Notes under the pieces: model-generated
The model's input: only the letters and a program-made list of their open reading frames with translations
Databases searched by the model: none
Told to the model about the DNA's origin: nothing
Program-made: the position numbers and the translations under genes
Part shown: positions 52,493 through 60,127 of the stretch, one piece after another
Position numbering within the stretch: position 1 is the first letter of the stretch
Layout: the number at the start of each line of letters is the position of its first letter
Source: JAEUIV01 sp033763795
GTDB taxonomy: Bacteria; Planctomycetota; Phycisphaerae; Phycisphaerales; UBA1924
NCBI GenBank assembly: GCA_033763795.1
Contig: JANRJV010000011.1
Location: 99,645 to 163,644, forward strand
Reading direction: 5' to 3'
DNA: 64,000 nt

Positions 52493-53764
52493 GTGACGAT
52501 CAAGACGTACCGCGGGCGGTCCATCGCCGACGCGCTCGCGCAGCTCAAGAAAGAGCTCGGTTCCAGCGCCGTCATCCTCAACACCCGGATGTACAAGACG
52601 GGCGGCGTGCTGGGCTTCGGCGCGCGGACGATCCACGAGATCACCGCCACCGATCACGCCCCGGCCGCCGCGCCCCGTCCGGCCCGGCCCGCGCCGGCGG
52701 CAGCTCCGACCGCCGCGCCGCGTCGGTCCGCGCCGCCGCCGCCGCTCGAACCGGCGCCGCCGGCGCCCCGCGCCATCGAGGTCGCGCCGGAGATGACCGA
52801 TCCTGTGCCGCCCGCGCTGCGCCAGGTGGCGCAGATGATCATGGCCTCAAACACGCGGGCGCCGATCGAGGAGGAACTGGCGTCGATCAAGAAGATGGTG
52901 GGGCAGGTGCTGCGGGCCTCGACGGACCGCGCGCAGCCCGACATGCCCGAGGCGCTCTTCGAGAACTATCGGCGGATGCTGGAGTCCGAGGTCGCGTCGG
53001 AGATCGCCTCCGAGGTGGCGTCGGCGGTGCGGGCCGAGCTGAGCCCGGGGCAGATGGCCGACGCGCAGGCCGTGCGCGCCGCGGTGCTGCGCCGGATCGC
53101 CTCGTACATCCCGGTCGCCGGCGACATGGCCCGCCTCGCCCGCCCGTCCGACGGCCGGCCCGTCACGATCGCGCTCATCGGCCCGACCGGCGTCGGCAAG
53201 ACGACGACGGTCGCCAAGCTCGCGGCGACCTTCAAGCTGCGGCAGAACAAGCGGGTCGGGCTGATCACCTGCGACACGTACCGCATCGCCGCCGTCGACC
53301 AGCTCCGCACGTACGCGAGCATCATCAACGTGCCGCTGAAAGTGGCGTCGACCCCGGCCGAGATGCGGGCGGCGTGCGCGGCGCTCGCGGACCGGGACGT
53401 CGTGCTGATCGACACGGCCGGGCGCCCGCCCCGAGATGAGCAGCGGCTGGAAGAGCTGCGGGCATTGCTGGCGGCGGCCGAGCCCCACCAGACGCACCTG
53501 GTCCTCTCCTCCGCCGCGGCCGAGCCCGTGCTGCTGGAGGCGGCGGCCCGCTTCGCACCCCTGGGCTGCGACCGCGTCATCATGACCAAGCTGGACGAGG
53601 CGGTGAACTTCGGCGTGGTGGTCAACGTGCTGCGCCGGCTGAACGCGCGGCTGAGCTTCGTGACGACCGGACAGGAAGTGCCCGACCACATCGAGGTCGC
53701 GGCGCAGGAGCGGCTGGCGAGGCTGGTTCTTTGCCCGGACGCCGGCGCGCGGGAGCCGTCATGA
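52493..53764 (+). CDS. flhF: Flagellar placement GTPase FlhF
   Basis: The GTG at 52493 has GGAGGG just upstream and begins with the family opening MTIKTYRGRSIADAL, so it is preferred over ATG 52460. The 423-residue SRP-type GTPase has a B-domain (1-45), a Pro/Ala linker (about 55-100) and an N domain. The G domain has G1 GPTGVGKTT (230-238), DTYRIAAVDQL (261-271), DTAG (307-310) and TKLD (365-368). FlhF marks the pole or site where the flagellum is built. It overlaps flhG by four bases. The base composition turns from C-rich to G-rich along this gene. Confidence 0.96.
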   Translation: MTIKTYRGRSIADALAQLKKELGSSAVILNTRMYKTGGVLGFGARTIHEITATDHAPAAAPRPARPAPAAAPTAAPRRSAPPPPLEPAPPAPRAIEVAPEMTDPVPPALRQVAQMIMASNTRAPIEEELASIKKMVGQVLRASTDRAQPDMPEALFENYRRMLESEVASEIASEVASAVRAELSPGQMADAQAVRAAVLRRIASYIPVAGDMARLARPSDGRPVTIALIGPTGVGKTTTVAKLAATFKLRQNKRVGLITCDTYRIAAVDQLRTYASIINVPLKVASTPAEMRAACAALADRDVVLIDTAGRPPRDEQRLEELRALLAAAEPHQTHLVLSSAAAEPVLLEAAARFAPLGCDRVIMTKLDEAVNFGVVVNVLRRLNARLSFVTTGQEVPDHIEVAAQERLARLVLCPDAGAREPS

Positions 53765-54765
53765 GCACCGTGCCCGACCAGGCGGCGCGGCTCCGCGCGC
53801 TCGTCGAGCAGGCGACGCGGAACCTCCCGGCCCGCGCCGACGCGGCGCCCGCGGCCCCCGTTGCCCCCCCGGCTGCGGGCGGGGGGACGGCGCAGGCGGC
53901 GGCGGCGCGGCGCTGCCGCGTCATCGCGGTGGCGTCGGGCAAGGGCGGCGTGGGCAAGACGACGATCGCGCTCAACACGGCGCTGTGCCTGGCGGCGGAG
54001 GGTGTGGAAACGCTGCTGATGGACGGCGACCTGGGGCTGGGCAACGCCGATGTGCTCTGCGGCCTGGCGCCCGGGCCTCACCTCGGGCACGTGGTCGACG
54101 GCTCGCGGACGCTGGATGAGGTCGCGGTGCGGATCGTGCCGCGGATGACGCTCGTGCCTTGCGGGTCGGGGGTGGCGGGGCTGGCGGACCTGGGCGAGGA
54201 AGCGCGGGGCCGGCTGCTCGGGGCGCTGGCGGAACTGGAGCGGCGGACGACGGCGCTGGTGATCGACTGTGGTGCGGGGATCGGGCGGGGGGTGCTCGAT
54301 CTGGTGTCGCAGGCGGACCTGGCGCTGGTGGTGACAACTCCCGAGCCGACGGCGATCGCCGACGCGTACGCGCTGATCAAGTGTGCGGTGGGCGGGGAGG
54401 CCGGACGCGGGGAGTCCGGTGTGGGGGGCGTGGCGCTGGTGGTGAACCAGGCGCAGGATGTGCGGGAGGGGCGCGCGGTGTTTGCGCGAGTGAAAGCGGT
54501 GTGCGACCGTTTCCTTGCGCTGGATCTGCCGCTGGCGGGGGTGATTCTGAAGGACGAGGCGGTGGGGCGGGCGGTGCGTGCGCGGCGTCCGCTGACGCTG
54601 ATGAGTCCGGGAAGCCGTGCGGCGTGTGATGTTCGAGATCTGTCAGGATTTGTGATGGGACGGATGCGTGGTGGGGTGGTGTGGCGTGGAGGGGGCGAGG
54701 GGCTGGCGCAGCGGTTGTGGCGCGCCGTGTGCGGGAGAGCGGCCGAGCGCGCGCGGGAAATCTGA
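53761..54765 (+). CDS. flhG: Flagellar number regulator FlhG (FleN/MinD-like ATPase)
   Basis: Starting at ATG 53761, which overlaps flhF, the protein has 334 residues. Residues 6-12 are DQAARLR, matching the Asp-Gln-Ala-x-x-Leu-Arg helix through which FlhG stimulates FlhF GTPase. The MinD/ParA fold has the deviant Walker A ASGKGGVGKTT (58-68), DGDLGLGNADVLCGL and VIDCGAGIGRGVLDL. The membrane-targeting C-terminal helix is short (EGLAQRLWRAVCGRAAERA). FlhG limits flagellar number. Its codons are mostly G-ending (GCG, CTG, GTG), unlike the C-ending codons of genes up to flhA. Confidence 0.95.
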   Translation: MSTVPDQAARLRALVEQATRNLPARADAAPAAPVAPPAAGGGTAQAAAARRCRVIAVASGKGGVGKTTIALNTALCLAAEGVETLLMDGDLGLGNADVLCGLAPGPHLGHVVDGSRTLDEVAVRIVPRMTLVPCGSGVAGLADLGEEARGRLLGALAELERRTTALVIDCGAGIGRGVLDLVSQADLALVVTTPEPTAIADAYALIKCAVGGEAGRGESGVGGVALVVNQAQDVREGRAVFARVKAVCDRFLALDLPLAGVILKDEAVGRAVRARRPLTLMSPGSRAACDVRDLSGFVMGRMRGGVVWRGGGEGLAQRLWRAVCGRAAERAREI

Positions 54766-54789
54766 CGGTTCGGCTCAAGCGGATGAAGT

Positions 54790-55116
54790 GTGCCGGCGCG
54801 CGCGACGATAGAAAGTCCGCCGGACGTCGCTGCGCCTTGGCGTGATGAGGATCCGTTCCACGTGAACCCGTCGTTCCCCGTTCGGGCCGTTTCCGGATGC
54901 TTCGCCCTCGCCTGTTTCGGCGTGGCGGTGCTGTCGGGGCTGATGGCGGGTCGTCCTGCTGACGCGGTGCTTTCGTCGGCGCTGGTGAGCCTGATCGTCG
55001 GGCAGTTTGTGGGCCTGGCGGCGGGCGTCGTGCTGGCGCGGACGTTCGCTGAGTCTCTGCGTGCGCATGTGGCGGCGCTGGATGCGGCGGGGCCTGGGGC
55101 GGAGACCTCACGATGA
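54790..55116 (+). CDS. Small membrane protein between flhG and the sigma factor gene
   Basis: This 108-residue frame from GTG 54790 has two hydrophobic helices (about 30-52 and 60-83: VRAVSGCFALACFGVAVLSGLMAG and SSALVSLIVGQFVGLAAGVVLA) and a short charged C-terminus. Its small size and two-helix form resemble unnamed membrane proteins found after flhG in other loci, but I cannot name a family. An in-frame GTG at 54862 would give an 84-residue protein that keeps both helices. Confidence is limited by the weak start signal. Confidence 0.6.
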   Translation: MPARATIESPPDVAAPWRDEDPFHVNPSFPVRAVSGCFALACFGVAVLSGLMAGRPADAVLSSALVSLIVGQFVGLAAGVVLARTFAESLRAHVAALDAAGPGAETSR

Positions 55117-55159
55117 AGATGGAATCTGTGAACATTTGTCTCAAGTTGGCTTCGCGCGC

Positions 55160-55189
55160 TTGTGCGCGGCGCGGAGGTCGTGATATATT
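55160..55189 (+). promoter_or_regulatory. Sigma-70-type promoter of the flagellar sigma factor gene
   Basis: TTGTGC (55160-55165) and TATATT (55184-55189) are separated by 18 bases. The -10 matches TATAAT at five of six positions and lies in a rare AT-rich patch; the -35 is weaker (three of six). Transcription would start near 55196, leaving about 125 bases of leader before the ATG at 55322. Confidence 0.6.
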
Positions 55190-55232
55190 CCGATAACTCG
55201 GCCCAAGGATCGGGCGAGCACGCAACGCTACG

Positions 55233-55294
55233 CCCGCCGGACGGATCTTCATGATCGCGGCCGGCGGGAGCAGCCGGGACAGGAATGTCCCGGC
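55233..55294 (+). promoter_or_regulatory. Structured leader of the flagellar sigma factor gene
   Basis: Two perfect stems lie in the predicted leader. CCCGCCGG pairs with CCGGCGGG (55233-55240 and 55261-55268, 20-base loop), and GCCGGGACA-GGAA-TGTCCCGGC (55273-55294) is a 9-bp stem with a GNRA-class tetraloop. The second ends 16 bases before the AAGGAG ribosome binding site. This may control stability or translation of the sigma factor message. Confidence 0.55.
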
Positions 55295-55321
55295 GACAAG
55301 ACAGGTCAAGGAGCCGACCGA

Positions 55322-56194
55322 ATGACACCCGCTCAAGTCGAGTCCAAGGCCAAGAAACCCGCGGCATCGCGCGGGGCCGGCGCCCACATCACCCCGACGC
55401 CCGCCGACCTCAAGGCGCGTCTGGACGCGATGCCCGTCCGGGATCTGTGGCTGGAGTACAAGCAGTCGCGGACGCGCGAGCTTCGCAACTACTTCATGGA
55501 GAAGTACCTGCACCTGGTGCGGTACAACGCGGAGCGGATCTACACGCGTCTGCCCGACGAGGTGGACATCGACGACCTGATGAGCGCCGGGCTTTTCGGT
55601 CTGATGGACGCGATCAACGCGTTCGACCTGGAGCGCGGGGTGAAGTTCGAGACGTACTGCGCGCCGCGGATCCGCGGGGCGATTCTGGACGAGCTTCGTT
55701 CGATGGACTGGGTGCCGCGGCTGGTGCGTCACCGGACGGCGCGGGTCGAGCAGGCGCGGATGCGTCTGGAGATGGAGCTTGGCCGGGCGCCGTCGATCGA
55801 GGAGATCTCGCAGCGGCTGGGGGTCGGTCCGGAGGAGCTGAAGAAGATCCTCAAGGACTGCTCGGCGGTGAGCGTGATCAGCACTTCGCGGCGGGTGTTC
55901 AACCCGGACAGCTCGCGCGAGACGCGCGAGATCGACATCATCGAGGACAAGCGGCAGTCCAACCCGCTGGGCGAGGTGCAGCGGCGGGACCTGAAGGAGC
56001 TGCTGACCAAGGGTCTGTCGCGTGCGGAGCGGCTGATCGTGGTGCTGTATTACTACGAAGAGATGACGATGAAGGAGATCGGGATGACGCTGGACCTCTC
56101 CGAATCACGGGTGAGCCAGATGCACTCCTCGATCCTGGCGCGTCTGAAGGCGCAGATGCAGCACCGATTCCGGGAATTCGAGCCGGCGGTGTGA
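55322..56194 (+). CDS. fliA: Flagellar sigma factor FliA/WhiG (sigma-28 family)
   Basis: The 290-residue protein has sigma region 2 (HLVRYNAERIYTRLPDEVDIDDLMSAGLFGLMDAINAFDLERGVKFETYCAPRIRGAILDELRSMDWVPR), region 3 (RAPSIEEISQRLGVG) and region 4 (SRAERLIVVLYYYEEMTMKEIGMTLDLSESRVSQMHSSILARL). These are the full set of a FliA/WhiG-type factor. The first 40 residues are an Ala/Lys-rich extension. AAGGAG lies eight to nine bases before the ATG. In flagellates it transcribes late genes such as flagellin and motor genes, which must lie elsewhere. No anti-sigma FlgM gene is visible. A terminator follows. Confidence 0.96.
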   Translation: MTPAQVESKAKKPAASRGAGAHITPTPADLKARLDAMPVRDLWLEYKQSRTRELRNYFMEKYLHLVRYNAERIYTRLPDEVDIDDLMSAGLFGLMDAINAFDLERGVKFETYCAPRIRGAILDELRSMDWVPRLVRHRTARVEQARMRLEMELGRAPSIEEISQRLGVGPEELKKILKDCSAVSVISTSRRVFNPDSSRETREIDIIEDKRQSNPLGEVQRRDLKELLTKGLSRAERLIVVLYYYEEMTMKEIGMTLDLSESRVSQMHSSILARLKAQMQHRFREFEPAV

Positions 56195-56244
56195 TTGCGG
56201 GCGGTCGTTCGGACCGATAGACGCACCATCTCAATGCTCTCCTT

Positions 56245-56287
56245 GGCGCCCGCCCCGAAGTCGCGCTCGTGGGCGGCTGCCTTTTTT
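56245..56287 (+). terminator. Intrinsic terminator after the flagellar sigma factor gene
   Basis: GGC-GC-CCGCCC pairs with GGGCGG-CT-GCC around a 15-base loop, with a 2x2 internal bulge. TTTTTT follows at 56282-56287. It lies 50 bases after the stop and should end the flagellar transcript. Confidence 0.75.
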
Positions 56288-56771
56288 GGAGCGGGGGTGG
56301 GGCAGCACGGTCGAACGAGGACGTTCGAAGAGTGAATCGCACGGTCGAACGAGGACGTTCAACCGGGGCACCCGAGCAGCAGGCAGTTGGGACGGGAGTG
56401 GGGAGTCGGCGGTGGGCAGTGGACAGTGGTGAGGCGGTGAGGCGGCGGTAAACCCATGCATGGGCGATCGTGTGCGGCCTTTGCGGGACTTCCGCTTGCA
56501 CGGGCCGCGCGTGCCGGGAGGTTCGGAGCTGGTCCGCTGCAGTCGGACGCGCCCGTGTGACGGCCGCTCCCGGCGGTGAGTCCGTCATGAGGGGGCGCGC
56601 GGACCGCGGCGTGCGCACAGGGCGCGGAGCGGGCGGAGAAATGAGGGGGCGGCGGCGGCGCGGATGTCGCGGCGCGGCGGGGAGATAGCGGGAACCAGCG
56701 GGAAAAATCGTGCGGCGGTCGGCGCGGGGCGGGATCGGGGCGGCGGCGTGCGCGCGCCGCGGGGCGGCCAG
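56288..56771. other. Gene-free G-rich region
   Basis: About 480 bases between the terminator and the YgfZ gene hold no credible ORF on either strand. They contain a tandem 22-bp repeat (56305-56360), simple G/T/A-rich stretches such as GTGGGCAGTGGACAGTGGTGAGG, a 12-bp palindrome CCCATGCATGGG (56453-56464) and a GC-only tract before 56771. No promoter could be placed with confidence. Confidence 0.6.
56305..56360. repeat. Perfect 22-bp direct repeat with internal dyad
   Basis: An identical 22-base sequence occurs at 56305-56326 and 56339-56360, 34 bases apart start to start. Each copy contains the dyad CGAACG-AGGA-CGTTC(G). Spacing is near three helical turns, as in paired operator sites. The function is unknown. 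Confidence 0.8.
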
Positions 56772-58010
56772 CTAGCGGGCGTCGCGTTTCCAGAAGGTGA
56801 GTGAGGGCTGAACGGCGGCGGGGAGTTCGCCCGCGTCGGTCTCGACGAGGAGGGACGTGCCGGGGGTGTGGTGTCCCCACTTGACCTGGGCGAAGCAGAT
56901 GACGGCGTCGCTGAGCATGGGGCTGCGGGTGGAGCTGGTGACGGCGCCGACGGCGGCGCGGTCCGGGTCCGTGGGGGAGGAGATGCGGGCGCCGGTGATG
57001 GGCTGGGTGTCGCGGCCGGGCTGCGCGTTCTCTTCGGAGAGGCGGAGGGCGACGAGGGTCTGCTTGGGATGACCCAGGGAGTGCATGCGGGCGACGACTT
57101 CCTGGCCCAGGTAGCAGCCCTTGGTGAAGGAGACGCGTGCGTCGAGGATGCCGGTTTCTGCGGGGAGCGAGCTTGGGCCGAAGTCGAGGTTGAAGAGGGG
57201 CGTGCCGGCCTCGATGCGTGCGATGTTGAAGGCGTGCCATCCGGCGGGGCGGAGGCGGAAGCCTCCGGTGTGCCTGGCGGTGAGGGCGCCGTGGTGTGTG
57301 CCGGGGAGAGTGGGGGCGTCGAGTCCTCGGTCGAGGATGTGCTGATAGACGTGCGGGACGTGCTCGAGGCTTACCCAGAGGTCAAAGCCGGGCTCGCCGG
57401 TGGGATCGTGGCGGTCGATGAGGACTTCGACTCCGGCGATGGAGCGCATGGCGGCGCGGCCCGGGGGGAGTTCGGCGGCGGGGGGCTGCTGGGGCGCGAG
57501 GGCGTCGAGGAGTTTGGGGGCTGCGGGGCCGTGGAGCGCGAGGCGGTGCATGCGTTCGGAGACGTCGGTGACGCGGACGTCCTCGCTGATGATGAACGAG
57601 TCGAGGGAGCGGGTGGTCGAGGCGGCGACGGTGATGTCGAGGTCGGCGAGGATGTGTGCGCCGGTTTCGAGGAGGCGGAGGTCGGCCTCGATGCGTCCCT
57701 TGCGGTTGAGCCAGAGCGTGGAGCTGGTGTGGAGTGGCTCGAGGTTGTTGAGCTCCTGGGTGAGCATGCGGTTGAGGAAATCGCGGCGGTCGGGCCCTTC
57801 GATGAGGAGCGTGCCGCGGTGGGGGAGGTCGAGGATGACGCATCCCTTGCGGAGTGCGGCGTATTCGCCCTCGAGTTCGCCGAAGGTCTCGACGACAAGG
57901 GCGGGCTCGGGGGTGGCCGGTGAGCCGGGGGGGGCGTCGGGCTGGCCGTAGGGGAGGAACGAGGCCTCGGCCTGCTGGTGCGACTGGTTGAGGGGGGATT
58001 GCCTGGCCAT
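56772..58010 (-). CDS. ygfZ: YgfZ/GcvT-like folate-binding protein
   Basis: The 412-residue protein carries the YgfZ hallmark KGCYLGQE at 297-304, plus GcvT-fold segments DLPHRGTLLIEGPDRRDFLNRMLTQ and RIEAGTPLFNLDF. YgfZ/IBA57 proteins use a folate and the conserved Cys to support certain iron-sulphur enzymes, including radical-SAM MiaB. The Cys is intact. I place the start at ATG 58010 (MARQSPLNQS); the longer frame to 58385 lacks homology. Family members are usually 320-330 residues, so the N-terminal and C-terminal tails are longer. The coding strand is C-rich, because the plus strand is G-rich here. It is divergent from the M42 gene. Confidence 0.9.
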   Translation of the reverse strand: MARQSPLNQSHQQAEASFLPYGQPDAPPGSPATPEPALVVETFGELEGEYAALRKGCVILDLPHRGTLLIEGPDRRDFLNRMLTQELNNLEPLHTSSTLWLNRKGRIEADLRLLETGAHILADLDITVAASTTRSLDSFIISEDVRVTDVSERMHRLALHGPAAPKLLDALAPQQPPAAELPPGRAAMRSIAGVEVLIDRHDPTGEPGFDLWVSLEHVPHVYQHILDRGLDAPTLPGTHHGALTARHTGGFRLRPAGWHAFNIARIEAGTPLFNLDFGPSSLPAETGILDARVSFTKGCYLGQEVVARMHSLGHPKQTLVALRLSEENAQPGRDTQPITGARISSPTDPDRAAVGAVTSSTRSPMLSDAVICFAQVKWGHHTPGTSLLVETDAGELPAAVQPSLTFWKRDAR

Positions 58011-58137
58011 GGAGAGGTGCGGGGCTCCGATCGGTGAGGGACTTCGGTGGGAGAGATCGTATTCTGGTTGTGCTTGAGCGGCCCGCGGGTGTCGCGGCGT
58101 CTGGGCGAGCGTGGAAGCGTGTGTGGGAAGCGAAGCG

Positions 58138-59238
58138 ATGAATTTCGATCTTCTGAAGCGGCTGTGCGAGACCCCTGGCGTTCCGGGCCGCGAGGAGCGG
58201 GTGCGGGAGCTGATCAAGAGCGAGGTGCGGGGGCTTTTTGACGAGGTCGAGACGGACGCGATGGGTTCCTTGATCTGCCGGCGCGGGCCCCGGCGGGGGG
58301 GTTCGAAGAAGGGTGGACGGCGGGGCGGGGAGAACGGCGCGGGGTCGGGATCGGGCGCGACGCGCGTGATGTTGGCGTGCCACATGGACGAGATCGGTTT
58401 CTATGTGCGGCATATCGACGATGACGGGTTCATCCGGGTGAATCCGGCGGGCGGGTTCGACACGCGGAACCTGTTCTCGCGGCGGGTGCTGGTGTGCACG
58501 CGCGGGGCGGGCGATCTGCGGGCGGTGATGAATCCGGGCGGCCGGCCCGTGCACATCGCGAGCGAAGAGGACAAGAAGAAGGTGCCGGAGGTGAAGGAGT
58601 TCCTGGTCGACCTGGGGCTGCCGGCGGCGAAGGTCCGGCGGATGGTGAGCGTGGGCGACATGGTGGTGATGGACGAGCCTTGCGTCGAGGTGGGCGAGAA
58701 GGTTGTGAGCAAGGCGCTGGACAACCGCGTTGCTTGCTGGCTGGGGATCGAGAGCGTGCGGCAGCTGGAGAAGAGCGGGGCGGGGCACGCGTGCGAGCTG
58801 TTCGTGGCGTTCACCGTGCAGGAGGAGGTGGGTCTGCGCGGGGCGCTGACGGCGGCGCGGACGGTGAAGCCTCACATCGGGATCGGTCTGGACGTGACGC
58901 TGAGCTGCGACACGCCGGGGGTGCCCAAGGACGAGGCGGTGACGATCCAGGGGGAGGGTTGCGGGCTGCACATCATGGACAGCTCGCTGATCAGCGATCA
59001 CAGGCTGATCGACGAGCTGGAAGCGGTGGCGCGGAAGCACCGGATCCGTGCGCAGCGGACGATCCTGGCTCGGGGCGGTCAGGACGGGGGCGCGCTGCAG
59101 CTTGCGAACGAGGGCTGCCGGGCGGCGGGCGTGGTGGTGGGGACGCGGTACATCCACACCGTGACCGAGATGATCCACAAGGGTGATCTGACGGCGGCGC
59201 GGGACCTGCTTGCGGCGTGGATCCCGACGGTGGAGTGA
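58138..59238 (+). CDS. M42-family metallo-aminopeptidase
   Basis: From ATG 58138 (GGAAG upstream) the protein has 366 residues. Metal ligands of the M42 family are in place: His82 and Asp84 in CHMDEIGF, bridging Asp195 in KALDNRVAC, Glu229-Glu230 in VQEEVGLRG, Asp252 and His340. Such enzymes (glutamyl/deblocking aminopeptidases or related endoglucanase-like proteins) form large tetrahedral dodecamers that trim peptides. Between about residues 49 and 73 is a Gly/Arg/Lys-rich insert (RRGPRRGGSKKGG...) that is unusual for the family. The gene converges with the PEP-CTERM gene. Confidence 0.92.
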   Translation: MNFDLLKRLCETPGVPGREERVRELIKSEVRGLFDEVETDAMGSLICRRGPRRGGSKKGGRRGGENGAGSGSGATRVMLACHMDEIGFYVRHIDDDGFIRVNPAGGFDTRNLFSRRVLVCTRGAGDLRAVMNPGGRPVHIASEEDKKKVPEVKEFLVDLGLPAAKVRRMVSVGDMVVMDEPCVEVGEKVVSKALDNRVACWLGIESVRQLEKSGAGHACELFVAFTVQEEVGLRGALTAARTVKPHIGIGLDVTLSCDTPGVPKDEAVTIQGEGCGLHIMDSSLISDHRLIDELEAVARKHRIRAQRTILARGGQDGGALQLANEGCRAAGVVVGTRYIHTVTEMIHKGDLTAARDLLAAWIPTVE

Positions 59239-59283
59239 GGCGATCGGGGCGGGTGGGCTCGGGACGTTCGCGGTCGGGGCGCG

Positions 59284-59315
59284 CAAAGAAAAAGCCGAAG
59301 ACTGCGTCTTCGGCT
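59284..59315 (-). terminator. Intrinsic terminator of the second PEP-CTERM gene
   Basis: On the minus strand AGCCGAAGAC-GCA-GTCTTCGGCT forms a perfect 10-bp stem with a three-base loop and runs into TTTTCTTTG. It lies 43 bases after the stop at 59358. The plus strand has no T-run after the stem. Confidence 0.9.
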
Positions 59316-59357
59316 GATGGGCACTTGCGGCGAGTGAGCGGCGGCGCGGCTGGGGAA

Positions 59358-60059
59358 TCAGGCGCGGCGGCGGCGGGACGTCAGCCCCGCGAGGGCGAAG
59401 ATTGCGAGGGCGCCCGGGGCGGGGACGACGTTTGAGAACTTGACCTGGTATGCGAGCGCCGAGTTTGCGGGGACGGCGCCGGTCCAAGAGAAGGTGCTGG
59501 AGCCGCTGATGGTGAAGGCGGGGAAGTCCGCGCCGACGCGGGTGAGGCGGAGATACTCGGCGGTGCCGGCGGGTCCGGTCGTGAGGTCGGGGATGAGCGT
59601 GTCTTCTCCGGCGCCGGGGAGGTCGAGGAACATGTTTGACAGGCCGGCGGTGGATGTGCTGGTGGCGCGGACGCGGATGAAGAGGTCGGTGAACGGGCCG
59701 TCGATGAGGTTCCACGTGAGAGTGGACGAACCGAAGGTGTAGGAGATGGACGCAGCACCGTCGTATGAGATGCTGAAGGGGACGGTGGCGCCCGAGGTGA
59801 AGCCCGGGAGCTGAGCCTGGGCGACGGGCGAGCCGACGCCGCCCTGCGGCTCCCAGATGGCCTGTTCCCAGGTGCCGTTGTCGGCGTTGTTGCCGATGCG
59901 GCCCTCGCTGACGGCCCGCTCGAGGGCGCCGTTGTTGGTGAGCGCGAGGAAGTCGGCATCTCCGGTGGCCAAGGGCTGGATGGAGATGGCGGCGCTGGCG
60001 GCGGACGAACCGGCCGCGAGCACGCCGACGGCGATGTACGAACAGACTTGCAGCTTCAT
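59358..60059 (-). CDS. PEP-CTERM-like exported surface protein (second)
   Basis: The 233-residue protein has a signal peptide (MKLQVCSYIAVGVLAAGSSA, cleavage near Ala-Ser-Ala-Ala) and a C-terminal sorting signal Val-Val-Pro-Ala-Pro-Gly-Ala, a short helix and Arg-Arg-Arg-Arg. The body is beta-rich with many Ser/Thr/Gly. It shares the layout but not obvious sequence with the protein at 3377. It is followed by a strong terminator and preceded by a possible sigma-54 promoter, so it appears to be a single-gene unit. The ribosome binding site AGGAAAGGG lies before the ATG at 60059. Confidence 0.85.
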   Translation of the reverse strand: MKLQVCSYIAVGVLAAGSSAASAAISIQPLATGDADFLALTNNGALERAVSEGRIGNNADNGTWEQAIWEPQGGVGSPVAQAQLPGFTSGATVPFSISYDGAASISYTFGSSTLTWNLIDGPFTDLFIRVRATSTSTAGLSNMFLDLPGAGEDTLIPDLTTGPAGTAEYLRLTRVGADFPAFTISGSSTFSWTGAVPANSALAYQVKFSNVVPAPGALAIFALAGLTSRRRRA

Positions 60060-60109
60060 GTTGACGTTTCCCTTTCCTCTCCTCGGGGCCGCGGTACGGC
60101 GGCGGCTCC

Positions 60110-60123
60110 CTCTTCATGAAGAG
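60110..60123. repeat. 14-bp perfect palindrome upstream of the PEP-CTERM gene
   Basis: CTCTTCATGAAGAG reads the same on both strands. It spans the predicted start point of the sigma-54-like promoter below, so it could be an operator or an initiating-region hairpin. Confidence 0.6.
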
Positions 60124-60127
60124 GATA

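Noticed and set aside
55181..55200. AT-rich GTGATATATTCCGATAAC considered as a dif site or sigma-28 promoter
   Set aside because: It lacks the two-arm XerC/XerD symmetry and no sigma-28 -35 lies 11 bases upstream; a sigma-70 promoter explains it better.
55200..55321. Cyclic di-GMP (GEMM) riboswitch in the sigma factor leader
   Set aside because: A GNRA-type loop and a CACGCA string are present, but the conserved GGGACGCAAAGC core and second helix are not.
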